54,712 nt of DNA, taken from contig JARBUD010000038.1 of assembly GCA_029239875.1 (NCBI GenBank), positions 1 to 54,712 on the forward strand, given 5' to 3'. A program made the position numbers and the translations under genes. This DNA is from Xanthobacteraceae bacterium (GTDB taxonomy: Bacteria > Pseudomonadota > Alphaproteobacteria > Rhizobiales > Xanthobacteraceae). The notes under the pieces are model-generated. The model did not search any database, had not been told where the DNA came from, and saw only the letters and a program-made list of their open reading frames with translations. This document shows positions 8,983-19,707 of the stretch, piece after piece (position 1 is the first letter of the stretch; each line of letters starts with the position of its first letter).

Positions 8983-10350
8983 TCACCCCAGCGTCCGCTG
9001 CAGCAGCCTCAAGACGTCGGCGTTCATCTGCGCCACGTTGAAGCGCATGAAGTCGGTCGCGCTCTGGCTTACGCTGAACACGTTTCCCGGGGCCAGCATG
9101 ACCCCGTCCCGCAACGCGCTCTTCGCCACTTCCGCCGCGTCCAGCGCCCGCGGCAGCCGGCACCAGAGGTAGAAGCCGCCGCGGGGCAGCGTCCATGGGT
9201 GGACGCCGAGCTTCGCGAGTTCCGCGATCATCTCCCTGCGCCGCCTCACCAGCCGGCTGCGCAGCCCGGCCAGATGCTTGTAGTAGCTGCCATCGCTCAG
9301 CGTGCGGAAGACGAGCTCCGCGGCGAGCGGGCTCGGCCCGCCGAACCCCGTCGCCAGTTGCAGGTCGATGAGGCCGTCCACTAGCTCCGGCCGCGCCGCG
9401 ATGAAGCCGCAGCGTATCGAGGCGGAGAGCGTCTTGGAGAAACTGCCGATCCGGATCACCCGGCTCAGCCCGTCGAGAGCGGCGAGCCGCGGCGACGGCT
9501 CCGGCTCGAAATCGGCGAAGATCTCGTCCTCGACGATGGTCACGTCATGCGCGCTCGCCGCGGCGAGAAGCCGGTGCGCCGTCCGCGGCGACAGGCTGGC
9601 GCCAGTCGGGTTGTGGAGCGCCGAATTGGTCAGATAGAGGCGCGGGCGATGCGTCGCGAGCGCCTCCTCGAACAGCTCGACATCCGGTCCGGTGGGCGTG
9701 TAGGGCACGCCGACGACCCGGACCGCATGGGCGCGCAGCAGCGCCCGGAAATTGAAATAGCAGGGATCGTCGACCAGCACCGTGTCGCCCGGCCGCAGCA
9801 GGAGACGGCAGATCAGGTCGATGGCCTGCGTGCCGGAACTCGTCAGCAGGACCTGCTCCGCCCCGGCCTCAATGCCCTGCGTCATGAACTGGCGCACCAG
9901 AAGGCGGCGCAAGGCGGGCGATCCCCGGGTCGAGCCGTATTCGACCAGCACCGCATCGTCGGTCTTCGCCGCCGCACGCGTCGCGCGCCGGATGGCGGCG
10001 AGCGGCATCCAGTCCGGCGGCAGCCAGCCGCAGCCGGGCCGGAGCATCTCGCGACCGGCGTCGAGCGATTGCCGCGACACCCAGAACGGGTCGACCGCGC
10101 GCTCGACCTCCGGCAGCGCATCGGAGGTCGCGACGGGCGCCAGCGCGGCCGAGACATAGAATCCCGATCCGGCGCGCGGGCGGATCAGCCCTTCGGCGAC
10201 GAGGCGGTCATAGGCCTCGACCACGGTGGAGGGCGACACCGCCATGTCCCGCGCGAACTTTCGGATCGAGGGCAGCTTGTCGCCGGGCGCCAGCGCGTGG
10301 CCGGCAATGCGGCGGCGGATCGCCTGCATCACCGTCTCCGTGCGGCCCAT
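8983..10350 (-). CDS. MocR/PdxR-type regulator (GntR HTH fused to class I aminotransferase fold)
   Basis: Residues 1-70 form a GntR winged helix (GDKLPSIRKFARDMAVSPST, VVEAYDRLVAEGLIRPRAGS). The remainder, to residue 455, is a PLP-binding aminotransferase-like domain with SSGTQAIDLICRLLLRPGD, VDDPCYFN, LTNSALHNPTGASLS and the lysine motif RIGSFSKTLSASIR. MocR proteins use the PLP domain as an effector sensor rather than as an enzyme. I prefer ATG 10350; a TTG at 10383 is possible but would abut the upstream repeat half-sites. It is divergent from an EamA exporter that it probably regulates. Confidence 0.9.
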   Translation of the reverse strand: MGRTETVMQAIRRRIAGHALAPGDKLPSIRKFARDMAVSPSTVVEAYDRLVAEGLIRPRAGSGFYVSAALAPVATSDALPEVERAVDPFWVSRQSLDAGREMLRPGCGWLPPDWMPLAAIRRATRAAAKTDDAVLVEYGSTRGSPALRRLLVRQFMTQGIEAGAEQVLLTSSGTQAIDLICRLLLRPGDTVLVDDPCYFNFRALLRAHAVRVVGVPYTPTGPDVELFEEALATHRPRLYLTNSALHNPTGASLSPRTAHRLLAAASAHDVTIVEDEIFADFEPEPSPRLAALDGLSRVIRIGSFSKTLSASIRCGFIAARPELVDGLIDLQLATGFGGPSPLAAELVFRTLSDGSYYKHLAGLRSRLVRRRREMIAELAKLGVHPWTLPRGGFYLWCRLPRALDAAEVAKSALRDGVMLAPGNVFSVSQSATDFMRFNVAQMNADVLRLLQRTLG

Positions 10351-10385
10351 CGCGTCCGGCGCGCCGCTTTCACCCTGAACCAACT

Positions 10386-10425
10386 GTACTGCTCCGTGCG
10401 GCCATACTGTTTTGCGCCACAGTAC
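10386..10425. promoter_or_regulatory. Candidate MocR operator: three TACTG half-sites
   Basis: GTACTG (10386-10391), ATACTG (10404-10409) and the inverted CAGTAC (10420-10425) lie in the gap between the MocR gene and the EamA gene, spaced 18 and 16 bases centre to centre. MocR regulators characteristically bind sets of direct and inverted half-sites in such intergenic regions. Experimental support is absent. Confidence 0.45.
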
Positions 10426-10493
10426 GGCAGCGTTCCTGTCGCCGCCACCGCCTTGCGGCTAGCGGAGGGCATCGGTCGAAGGAGTGAGAGTCG

Positions 10494-11345
10494 GTGGCGA
10501 GAGGGTGGTGGAGCGGCCTGATCGGCGTGATCATCTTCAGCGGCTCGCTGCCGGCGACCCGGATCGCCGTCGCCGGCTTCACGCCGCTCTTCCTCACTTC
10601 CGCGCGCGCCGTCATCGCCGCCCTGCTCGGCGCCGCCCTGCTGCTCGCGTTCGGCCAGAAGCGGCCGGCGGGGAAAGACGTCGCGCCGCTCGCCGTGGTG
10701 GCGGTCGGGGTGGTGATCGGCTTCCCGCTGCTGACGGCGCTGGCGCTCCAGCACATCACCTCGGCGCGCTCCATCGTCTTCATCGGGCTGCTGCCGCTGG
10801 CGACCGCGCTGTTCGGCGTGCTGCGCGGCGGCGAACGGCCCAAGCCCGCCTTCTGGCTGTTCTCGCTGATCGGCGCGGCGACGGTGGCCGGCTTCGCGCT
10901 CGGCAATGGCGTGCCGATGTCCTTGATCGGCGATCTGCTCATGGTCGGCGCGGTCATCCTGTGCGGGCTCGGCTATGCGGAGGGCGCGCACCTGTCGCGC
11001 CGCCTCGGCGGCTGGCAGGTGATCTCCTGGGCGCTGCTCCTCGCTTTGCCGCTCATGGCGGCGCTCGCCCTCGCCACCCTGCCGGCCTCGTGGAGCCCGA
11101 TCGGCGGACCGGCCTGGCTGGGCCTCGCCTATGTCTCGGTGTTCAGCATGCTGGTCGGCTTCGTCTTCTGGTATCGCGGGCTCGCCCTCGGCGGCATCGC
11201 GGCGGTCGGCCAGCTGCAATTGCTCCAGCCCTTCTTCGGCCTGGCGCTCGCCGGCCTGCTGGTCGGGGAGCAGATCTCCTGGACCATGATCGCCGCGACC
11301 GGGCTCGTCGTCCTGTGCGTCGCCGGGGCAAAGCGCTTCGCCTGA
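10494..11345 (+). CDS. EamA-family (DMT) exporter
   Basis: The 283-residue integral membrane protein has ten predicted hydrophobic helices in two EamA repeats. The first ends near ATALFGVLRGGERPK and the second spans SLIGDLLMVG to VVLCVAG, with the proline-containing LQLLQPFFGLALAGLL helix. The GTG start at 10494 is preceded by AAGGAG nine bases upstream. It is a likely metabolite or toxin exporter controlled by the divergent MocR regulator. The substrate is unknown. Confidence 0.9.
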   Translation: MARGWWSGLIGVIIFSGSLPATRIAVAGFTPLFLTSARAVIAALLGAALLLAFGQKRPAGKDVAPLAVVAVGVVIGFPLLTALALQHITSARSIVFIGLLPLATALFGVLRGGERPKPAFWLFSLIGAATVAGFALGNGVPMSLIGDLLMVGAVILCGLGYAEGAHLSRRLGGWQVISWALLLALPLMAALALATLPASWSPIGGPAWLGLAYVSVFSMLVGFVFWYRGLALGGIAAVGQLQLLQPFFGLALAGLLVGEQISWTMIAATGLVVLCVAGAKRFA

Positions 11346-11439
11346 GCGCAATCGCTCGCCCGGCTTCTGGCGCACTGCAGCAACATCGGACATGATCCTG
11401 CGGCCGGCCCCGATCGCGCGCCATTTCCGGAGAGACCGC

Positions 11440-11898
11440 ATGCTCTATCTGCTTGCACTGCTGATCGGCGTCGTCGCCGGGCTGCGGGCCATGACCGCCC
11501 CTGCGGCGGTCGCCTGGGCCGCCTATCTCGGCTGGATCGACCTTTCCGCCGGCCCCCTCGCCTTCATGGGCTATGCCTGGACGCCGTGGATCTTCACGGT
11601 GCTCGCCGTGGTCGAGCTCATCACCGACCAGTTGCCCTCGACCCCGAGCCGCACCGTGCCGGTGCAGTTCGGCACCCGCATCGTCAGCGGCGCGCTGTGC
11701 GGCGCGTGCCTGGGAGTGGTCGGTGGCAATCTCGTCGTCGGCGCGATCCTCGGCGCCATCGGCGCGGTGATCGGCACGCTGGGCGGGCGCTCGGTGCGCG
11801 GCAGCCTCGCCGCCTCCTTCGGCAAGGACCCGCCCGCGGCCATCATCGAGGATGCGGTCGCGGTCATCGGCGCCCTGCTCATCGTATTGGTGCCGTGA
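11440..11898 (+). CDS. DUF4126-type small membrane protein
   Basis: This 152-residue protein has four or more hydrophobic segments rich in glycine and alanine: YLLALLIGVVAGLRAMTAP, VGGNLVVGAILGAIGAVIG and the C-terminal AVIGALLIVLV. The loop DQLPSTPSRTVPVQFGTRI is characteristic of the family. ATG 11440 follows GGAGAG at five-base spacing; an upstream ATG at 11392 would add a basic hydrophilic leader and is less likely. Its stop codon overlaps the start of the downstream flavoprotein by one base, so the two are translationally coupled. The function is unknown. Confidence 0.8.
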   Translation: MLYLLALLIGVVAGLRAMTAPAAVAWAAYLGWIDLSAGPLAFMGYAWTPWIFTVLAVVELITDQLPSTPSRTVPVQFGTRIVSGALCGACLGVVGGNLVVGAILGAIGAVIGTLGGRSVRGSLAASFGKDPPAAIIEDAVAVIGALLIVLVP

Positions 11899-13286
11899 TG
11901 GCGCGCACCTTCGACGCGATCGTCATCGGCGCCGGCCAGGCCGGCCCGTCCATGGCCGGCCGGCTCACCGGCGCCGGCATGAAGGTCGCGGTGATCGAGC
12001 GGCTGCATTTCGGCGGCACCTGCGTGAACACCGGCTGCAAGCCGACCAAGACGCTGGTAGCCAGCGCCTATGCCGCACGCATGGCGCAGCGCGCCGCCGA
12101 GTATGGCGTGGTGCTGAACGGGGCGCCCGGCATCGACATGGCCACGGTGCAGGCGCGCGCGGAGAAGGTCATCCAGGACAGCCGCGCCGGCGTCGAGGGC
12201 TGGCTCAGCGGCATGGAGGGCTGCACCCTGTTTCGCGGCCATGCGCGCTTCACCGGCCCGCACGCGATCGAGGTGGACGGCGAGGCACTTAGCGCCGAGC
12301 GCATCTTCATCAATGTCGGCGGGCGCGCGGCGGTGCCGGACATGCCGGGCATCGACGAGGTGCCCTATCTCACCAACAGCGACATGGTCGAGATGAAGAC
12401 CGTGCCCGACCATCTGGTGGTGATCGGCGGCTCCTATATCGGGCTCGAATTCGCGCAGATGTTCCGCCGCTTCGGCGCCGAGGTCACGGTCATCGAGAAG
12501 GGGCCGCGGCTGATCGGCCGCGAGGACGAGGACGTCTCGGCCACGATCCGCGAGATATTGGAGGCCGAAGGCATCAATCTCCGTACCGGCGCCGAATGCA
12601 TCCGCTTCGCCAGGCACGAGCGCGGCGTGGCGGTGAGCGTCGACTGCACCGACGGCCCGCCGGAGATCCTCGGCTCGCATGTGCTGGTCGCGGTCGGGCG
12701 GCGGCCCAACACCGACGATCTCGGGCTTGAGAAGGCGGGGATCGCGACCGACTCCCGTGGCTACATCACCGTCGACGACTATCTCCAGACCAGCGTGAAG
12801 GGCGTCTACGCCCTCGGCGACTGCAACGGCCGCGGCGCCTTCACCCACACCTCCTATAACGATTTCGAGATCGTCGCCGCCAACCTGCTCGACGGGCAGG
12901 ACTGGCGGGTGAGCGAGCGCGTGCCCGCCTATGCGCTCTATGTCGATCCCCCGCTCGGCCGCGTGGGCATGACCGAGGCGCAGGCCCGCGCCACCGGCCG
13001 GCCGCTGCTGATCGGCAAGCGGCCGATGACGCGGGTCGGGCGCGCGGTGGAGAAGGGCGAGACCTGGGGCTTCATGAAGGCGGTGGTCGACGCCGAGACC
13101 AAGCGCATCCTCGGCGCGGCGATCCTCGGCACCGGCGGCGACGAGGCGATCCACGGCCTGCTCGACATCGTCAATGCCGACGTGCCCTACACCATCTTCC
13201 AGCGCGCCGTGCCGATCCACCCGACGGTGTCGGAGCTCATCCCCACCCTGCTCGCGGAGATGCAGCCGGCCACGGGCGCGACGTAG
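11898..13286 (+). CDS. Class I pyridine nucleotide-disulfide oxidoreductase (mercuric-reductase-like)
   Basis: The 462-residue flavoprotein begins with an FAD-binding motif (AIVIGAGQAGPSMAG). The redox-active disulfide CVNTGC is in GGTCVNTGCKPTKTLVAS. An NAD(P) motif (VVIGGSYIGLEFAQMFRRFG) and the second FAD motif (GVYALGDCNGRGAFTHTSY) follow, and the dimerisation domain carries the His-containing HPTVSELIP. This matches dihydrolipoamide dehydrogenase/mercuric reductase homologues of unknown substrate. The N-terminal HMA domain and C-terminal Cys pair of true MerA are absent, and no lipoate enzyme complex is nearby. ATG 11898 overlaps the DUF4126 stop (TGATG). Confidence 0.92.
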   Translation: MARTFDAIVIGAGQAGPSMAGRLTGAGMKVAVIERLHFGGTCVNTGCKPTKTLVASAYAARMAQRAAEYGVVLNGAPGIDMATVQARAEKVIQDSRAGVEGWLSGMEGCTLFRGHARFTGPHAIEVDGEALSAERIFINVGGRAAVPDMPGIDEVPYLTNSDMVEMKTVPDHLVVIGGSYIGLEFAQMFRRFGAEVTVIEKGPRLIGREDEDVSATIREILEAEGINLRTGAECIRFARHERGVAVSVDCTDGPPEILGSHVLVAVGRRPNTDDLGLEKAGIATDSRGYITVDDYLQTSVKGVYALGDCNGRGAFTHTSYNDFEIVAANLLDGQDWRVSERVPAYALYVDPPLGRVGMTEAQARATGRPLLIGKRPMTRVGRAVEKGETWGFMKAVVDAETKRILGAAILGTGGDEAIHGLLDIVNADVPYTIFQRAVPIHPTVSELIPTLLAEMQPATGAT

Positions 13287-13310
13287 CCACGCCGCTCAGA
13301 TCGGGCGGGG

Positions 13311-15044
13311 TCAGGACGAGCCCGCCGCGCGCGAGGTTCCACGGAACACCAGCCGGTTGCAGACCAGGATCGCCAGCAGCGAGCCCACGCCCACCAGCGT
13401 GAAGATGGCGTTCACCGACGGCGTGAAGCCGAAGCGCATCTGGTTCCACACCCAGATCGGCAAGGTCGGCGCCGTGCCGGAGAGGAACAGCGTCACCATC
13501 ACGTCGTCCGCCGACAAAGTGAAGCCGAGCAGCGCGCCGCCGATCACCGCGCCCCTGATCGAGGGGAACAGCACATGGACGAAGCTCTGCCAGTGGTTGG
13601 CGCCGGCGTCCATCGAGGCTTCCAGCAGCGCCCCGTCGAGCCGCCGCAGCCGGGCGAGGATGATCATCAGGATCACCGGCATGACGAAGCTCGATTGGCC
13701 GATCACCGTGCGGAAGATGCCGGAGGGCACCTGCACCAGCTGCGTCGCCAGCACCATGACGATGCCGAGCACGACGCCGGGGATGGCGACCGGGATCGCC
13801 AGCGCGAACTCGAAGAAGCGCGCCTGCCGCACCCGCCCGTAATGGATCGCGAAGGCGAAACCGGTCGCCGCCACGCTCGATACGAGGACCACCGCGAAGC
13901 CGACGACGAGGCTGCGCCGCACCGCCTCCAGCATCGAGGCGTTCTCCGCCAGCTCTGCGTACCAGCGCAGCGTCGCGCCGTGCAGCGGAAACGCCTGTAC
14001 GGAGGAGTCGTTGAACGACATCAGCACCATGATGGCGAGCGGCGCGTAGAGGAACAGGAAGGGCAGGACGAAGGCGGCGGCGGCGAGCGTGCGCAGCAAT
14101 CGCCGCCCCGGCGTGAGCCGGGCACGCGAGATCGCCGGCTTCGCTCCCTCGTCGCCCATCAGCACGCCCTTGGTCTGGCCGGCCCACATGACGAGGGCGA
14201 GCACGATTCCAACGCTCAGCATCAGGCAGACGGCGATGGCCGACCCGTAGGGCCAATTGTTGGCGATGCCGAACTGCGAGGCGATGACCATGCCGATCAT
14301 CGTGCCGTCGATGCCGCCGACCATGGAGGGCGTGATGTAGTCGCCGACCGTCATCAGGAAGGCGAGCGAGAAGCCGATGGCGACGCTCGGCCGCGACAGC
14401 GGCCACACGACATGGCGGAAGGTCTGCCAGGACGAGGCGCCGCTGTCCTGCGAGGCCTCGATCAGCGAATGCGGGATCTTCTCCAGCGCCGTGAAGATGG
14501 CGACGAAGCAAAACGGAATGGAGATGTAGGTGTAGGTCAGCAGCACCGAGAAGCCGGTGTAGAGGAAGGCTTCGCTCGGCTGGTCGAGCATGCCGCTGCC
14601 CATGAGGAACGAGTTCAGCACGCCGTTCTGCCCGAGGATCATGCGCCAGGCGAAGACGCGCATCAGCAGGCTGATCCAGAGCGGGATGATCACCAGCAGC
14701 ACGATGACGGAACGGTTCTTCCGCACCACCCGCGCCGCGTAATAGGCCATCGGATAGGCGATGAGGCAGCCGATGGCGGCGGCGCCGAAGCTGGTGGCGA
14801 GCGTCTTCAGCAGCAGGAACTGGAAGCTGGAGGACTTCCACAGCCGCACATAGCTGGCGATGCTGGGATCGAACACGATCAGCCCGTTCGAGGTGCGCAG
14901 GAAGCTCGCCCCGATCAGCAGCAGGTTGGGCACCAGCACCAGCGCGATGAACCAGGCATAGACCGGCCAGCCCAGCGGGCTGAAGCTGCGGAAGCGGAGC
15001 GGGCGGGCGGCGGACATCGGCATGTCGGAGGCAATGTCAGCCAT
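13311..15044 (-). CDS. ABC transporter permease, fused PotB-PotC type
   Basis: This 577-residue protein contains two complete binding-protein-dependent permease domains in one chain. The first half (about 20-310) carries an EAA loop at LIEASQDSGASSWQTFRHVV, and the second half (about 340-570) carries LLEASMDAGANHWQSFVHVL. Polyamine importers normally have two separate subunits, PotB and PotC. The ATG at 15044 overlaps the ATP-binding gene stop (ATGGCTGA), giving translational coupling; an ATG five codons earlier is less likely. It is the last gene of a binding protein-ATPase-permease operon. Confidence 0.93.
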   Translation of the reverse strand: MADIASDMPMSAARPLRFRSFSPLGWPVYAWFIALVLVPNLLLIGASFLRTSNGLIVFDPSIASYVRLWKSSSFQFLLLKTLATSFGAAAIGCLIAYPMAYYAARVVRKNRSVIVLLVIIPLWISLLMRVFAWRMILGQNGVLNSFLMGSGMLDQPSEAFLYTGFSVLLTYTYISIPFCFVAIFTALEKIPHSLIEASQDSGASSWQTFRHVVWPLSRPSVAIGFSLAFLMTVGDYITPSMVGGIDGTMIGMVIASQFGIANNWPYGSAIAVCLMLSVGIVLALVMWAGQTKGVLMGDEGAKPAISRARLTPGRRLLRTLAAAAFVLPFLFLYAPLAIMVLMSFNDSSVQAFPLHGATLRWYAELAENASMLEAVRRSLVVGFAVVLVSSVAATGFAFAIHYGRVRQARFFEFALAIPVAIPGVVLGIVMVLATQLVQVPSGIFRTVIGQSSFVMPVILMIILARLRRLDGALLEASMDAGANHWQSFVHVLFPSIRGAVIGGALLGFTLSADDVMVTLFLSGTAPTLPIWVWNQMRFGFTPSVNAIFTLVGVGSLLAILVCNRLVFRGTSRAAGSS

Positions 15045-16113
15045 GGAACACCGTCGCATTGCTGGCGTCGAAAAGGACGCGCACCTCCCGCCCGAGGGGA
15101 TAGCCTTCCCCCGCCGAGGTAACCGCGGCGATGATGTTCAGCCCGCCGCAGCGCACGTTCACTTCCAGCGCATTGCCGAGGAACAGCACGTCCTCGACCT
15201 TACCTGCCACGCTGCAGGCGCCGTTGGCCGGCTCGTCGGCGGCGGCGAGCCGCACGCATTCGAAGCGGATCGCCATCCGCGCCGGGCCGGTGCGCGGCGT
15301 CGTGATGCCGGACAGCGGCTGGCCGTCCAGCAGCGCGGTGATGCCGCCCTCGCGCGACACGCATTCGATCGGCAGCAGGTTGGAGCGCCCGACGAACTGC
15401 GCGACGAACTCCGAGGACGGGTCGAAATAGATCTCGCGCGGCGTGCCGAGCTGGGCGATGCGCCCCTCGCTCATCACCGCGACGCGGTCCGACATGGACA
15501 GCGCCTCGCCCTGGTCGTGCGTGACATAGACGAAGGCGATGCCGAGCTCGCGCTGCAGCGAGACCAGCATGTGCTGCATCTGCTGGCGCAGCCGCAGGTC
15601 GAGCGCACCCAGCGGCTCGTCGAGCAGCAGGATGCGCGGCCGGCAGACGATGGCGCGCGCCAGCGCCACGCGCTGGCGCTGGCCGCCGGAGAGCTGGTGT
15701 GGCAGGCGGGCGGCGAAGTCGCCCATGCTCACCAGTTCGAGGCATTCGCGCGCCTTGGCAAGGCGCTCGCCCTTGCGGGCGCCGGCCATCCGCAGCGGAT
15801 AGGCCACGTTCTCCAGCACGCTCATATGCGGGAACAGCGCGTAGCTCTGGAACACCGTGCGCACATCGCGGCGGAACGGCGGGACATGGGTGATGTCGTC
15901 GCCGTCCATCAGGATGCGGCCGACATCTGGCTGCTCGAAGCCGGCGATCATCCGCAGCAAGGTGGTCTTGCCCGAGCCGCTGGGGCCGAGGATGGAGAAG
16001 AACTCCCCCGGTTCGACCGAGAAGGAAATCCGGTCGAGGGCCGGACGGGTCGCGCCGTCATAGGTCTTGTCGACCCCCGCGACGGTCAGGATCGCCTGCG
16101 AAGACTTTGCCAT
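15037..16113 (-). CDS. ABC transporter ATP-binding protein, PotA-like
   Basis: The 358-residue ATPase has Walker A GPSGSGKT at 43-50, a Q-loop (TVFQSYALFPHMSV), the signature LSGGQRQRVALARA, Walker B ILLLDEPLGALD and the switch histidine in VYVTHDQGEALSMSD. A TOBE-type C-terminal domain starts near residue 245, as in PotA/UgpC-class importers. ATG 16113 is chosen over the GTG one codon upstream. It sits between the binding protein and the fused permease and energises import of the same substrate. Confidence 0.95.
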   Translation of the reverse strand: MAKSSQAILTVAGVDKTYDGATRPALDRISFSVEPGEFFSILGPSGSGKTTLLRMIAGFEQPDVGRILMDGDDITHVPPFRRDVRTVFQSYALFPHMSVLENVAYPLRMAGARKGERLAKARECLELVSMGDFAARLPHQLSGGQRQRVALARAIVCRPRILLLDEPLGALDLRLRQQMQHMLVSLQRELGIAFVYVTHDQGEALSMSDRVAVMSEGRIAQLGTPREIYFDPSSEFVAQFVGRSNLLPIECVSREGGITALLDGQPLSGITTPRTGPARMAIRFECVRLAAADEPANGACSVAGKVEDVLFLGNALEVNVRCGGLNIIAAVTSAGEGYPLGREVRVLFDASNATVFHG

Positions 16114-16143
16114 CACTCGTGCTCCGATATCCGCGTCAGGGTA

Positions 16144-16165
16144 GGCACGCTCCTCAGAGCGTGCC
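16144..16165 (-). promoter_or_regulatory. Hairpin spanning the stop codon of the binding-protein gene
   Basis: GGCACGCTC and GAGCGTGCC form a perfect 9-bp stem around a CTCA loop that includes the stop codon of the binding-protein gene. Hairpins after the first gene of binding-protein operons are known to stabilise upstream mRNA and cause partial termination, giving excess binding protein. There is no T-run. Confidence 0.5.
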
Positions 16166-17257
16166 GGCCTTGAAGTCGTTCCAGATCTGCAGGCGCCGCT
16201 CGAAATCTTCGGGCTTCTGCAGGATCACGAGTTTTTCCCAGAAGTCGCCGGCCTGCGAATCCGGAATGTTGGTGCGCTTGAGCGTCTTCTCGCTCACGCC
16301 GCCTTCCTTCGCCTCGGCGAGGTTGAGCACGCCGTTATTGGTCGAGGCGTCGATGAAGCGGGCCTGCCATTTGACCGAGAGATTGTCGTTGATGAACTTG
16401 TAGACGATGTCGCGGTCGCCCTTCTTGGAGACGCCGGTGCAGTCGATCCAGGTGGGGGTGCCTTCCTTCGGCAGCGAATAGTTGAAGTTCTTGCCCTTGT
16501 CCTGCAGCGAGGTGACGACGGCGATGTTCTGGCAGTAGCCGATGACCGCGTCGCCGGCGGCGTAGATCGTCACCGCGTCGTCGAAGCCGCGGGCGATGGT
16601 GCGGACCTGCTTGCGCAGCGCGCGCAGCGCCTTCTCGCAGGCCTCGAAATCGGCGTCGGTGAGGTTGAACGGGTCCTTCGCCCCGACAGACAGCGCGATC
16701 ATCGGGAAGCAGATCGTGCAGTCGTCGAAGATGTTGACCTTGCCGCGGTATTTCTCGTCCCACAGCGCCGCCCAGCTGTCCGGCGACTTGATCAGGTCGG
16801 CGTTGTACATCAGCGGCTGGGTGCCCCAATTGTAGGGCACGGCGACGATCTCGCCGCCGACATCGGTGTATTTCTTCCAGTCGAGCTTCGGCGTGATGTT
16901 CGAGATGTTCGGCACCTTGGCGGTGTCGAAGGGCACGATGAGGCCGGCCTCCTTGAAGCGCGGCAGCGAGCCGGTCTCGATATACATCACGTCCGGCTGC
17001 ACGGCGCCGGAGAAGGGCTGCGAGAACAGCTCGTCCACCGAGCCGATGACCACGGGCTTCACCTCGACGCCATTGGCCTCGCCCCACTCCTTGCACCAGG
17101 CCGGGTCGTGATAGGTCTCCCAGGTGAGCAGCACGATCGGCTCCTGCGCATAGGCGCGGCGGAGCACGCCCGGCGCGGCCAGGGCGGCTGCCGCAAGGCC
17201 CATGCCCTTCATGACACTGCGGCGCGACGGCGCCCGATACCCGTTTTGGAAGGTCAT
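16154..17257 (-). CDS. ABC transporter substrate-binding protein, PotD-like, Tat signal
   Basis: The 367-residue protein begins with a twin-arginine signal (SRRSVMKGMGLAAAALAAPG), so it is probably exported folded to the periplasm. The mature part resembles spermidine/putrescine-binding proteins (IVLLTWETYHDPAW, PDVMYIETGSLPRF, VPYNWGTQPLMYNADL). ATG 17257 has AGGGGAT just upstream; the longer reading from 17305 would run into the -12 element of the sigma-54 promoter and is rejected. It is the first gene of the import operon, and the sigma-54 promoter at 17302-17316 lies 45 bases upstream. The ligand could be a polyamine, another amine or an amino alcohol. Confidence 0.93.
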   Translation of the reverse strand: MTFQNGYRAPSRRSVMKGMGLAAAALAAPGVLRRAYAQEPIVLLTWETYHDPAWCKEWGEANGVEVKPVVIGSVDELFSQPFSGAVQPDVMYIETGSLPRFKEAGLIVPFDTAKVPNISNITPKLDWKKYTDVGGEIVAVPYNWGTQPLMYNADLIKSPDSWAALWDEKYRGKVNIFDDCTICFPMIALSVGAKDPFNLTDADFEACEKALRALRKQVRTIARGFDDAVTIYAAGDAVIGYCQNIAVVTSLQDKGKNFNYSLPKEGTPTWIDCTGVSKKGDRDIVYKFINDNLSVKWQARFIDASTNNGVLNLAEAKEGGVSEKTLKRTNIPDSQAGDFWEKLVILQKPEDFERRLQIWNDFKAGTL

Positions 17258-17301
17258 TTTTATCCCCTGTGTTCGGGCCTTTTCGGCCGACACGTGGTTC
17301 G

Positions 17302-17316
17302 GCAACTATCGTGCCA
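17302..17316 (-). promoter_or_regulatory. Sigma-54 promoter of the ABC import operon
   Basis: On the minus strand this reads TGGCACG-ATAG-TTGC, a full match to the core -24/-12 consensus with GG and GC ten bases apart. The -12 element is 45 bases from the binding-protein ATG, and transcription should start near 17290. The AcoR-like activator gene lies immediately upstream. Confidence 0.85.
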
Positions 17317-17437
17317 GCTGCGTCGACATAATTATGGCAAGTTGAAATCGCCCCTTCATGCCACCCCTCATCAAAACATCGGAATAACCAAGCGTCCACT
17401 TTTAATCATGTGAGGACGTTCTACTGATTTATACTTT

Positions 17438-17468
17438 CTCATCAGCGAAACATGATCTCACGCATGAG
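17438..17468. promoter_or_regulatory. Candidate activator sites upstream of the ABC operon
   Basis: CTCA-CGCA-TGAG at 17457-17468 is a perfect dyad of the form CTCA-N4-TGAG. A degenerate copy starts at 17438 (CTCA-TCAG-CGAA). The sites are about 150-180 bases upstream of the predicted start of transcription, a normal distance for enhancer-binding proteins. The same dyad occurs twice at 25251-25286. The rest of the 310-base gap (17258-17567) shows only GTCGC/GCGAC dyads at 17524-17541. Confidence 0.5.
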
Positions 17469-17567
17469 GCCGGATGAAACACCCGGACACGAGGTGAGCG
17501 AGTTGCATGGATGAGCCGGCCGCTGTCGCACAGGCGCGACACGCGCGTCGCCGGTCGCAGCATCGTC

Positions 17568-19580
<2,013 letters not shown>

Positions 19581-19677
19581 CGCGAACTCCGGTTCCGACC
19601 CTCCGCTTAAATTCTGCGCAGCACAAATCTTAGTCGTCAACCGAATTCCCTCCCGCTTCGCCGCTCCTCCGCAAACG

Positions 19678-19705
19678 AAAAACGGGCCGGCAGTGCCGGC
19701 CCGTT
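19678..19705 (-). terminator. Intrinsic terminator after the lactone-oxidase-like gene
   Basis: The minus strand reads AACGGGCCGGC, a 3-base loop, GCCGGCCCGTT, then continues as a run of five T. This is a canonical rho-independent terminator directly after the stop codon at 19708, closing the upstream operon before the activator gene. Confidence 0.88.
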
Positions 19706-19707
19706 CC

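Noticed and set aside
17524..17541. TGTCGC-N6-GCGACA as a definite activator site
   Set aside because: It lies 26 bases beyond the end of the activator gene in a very GC-rich run with overlapping dyads. It could equally be a weak terminator, so it is only mentioned.
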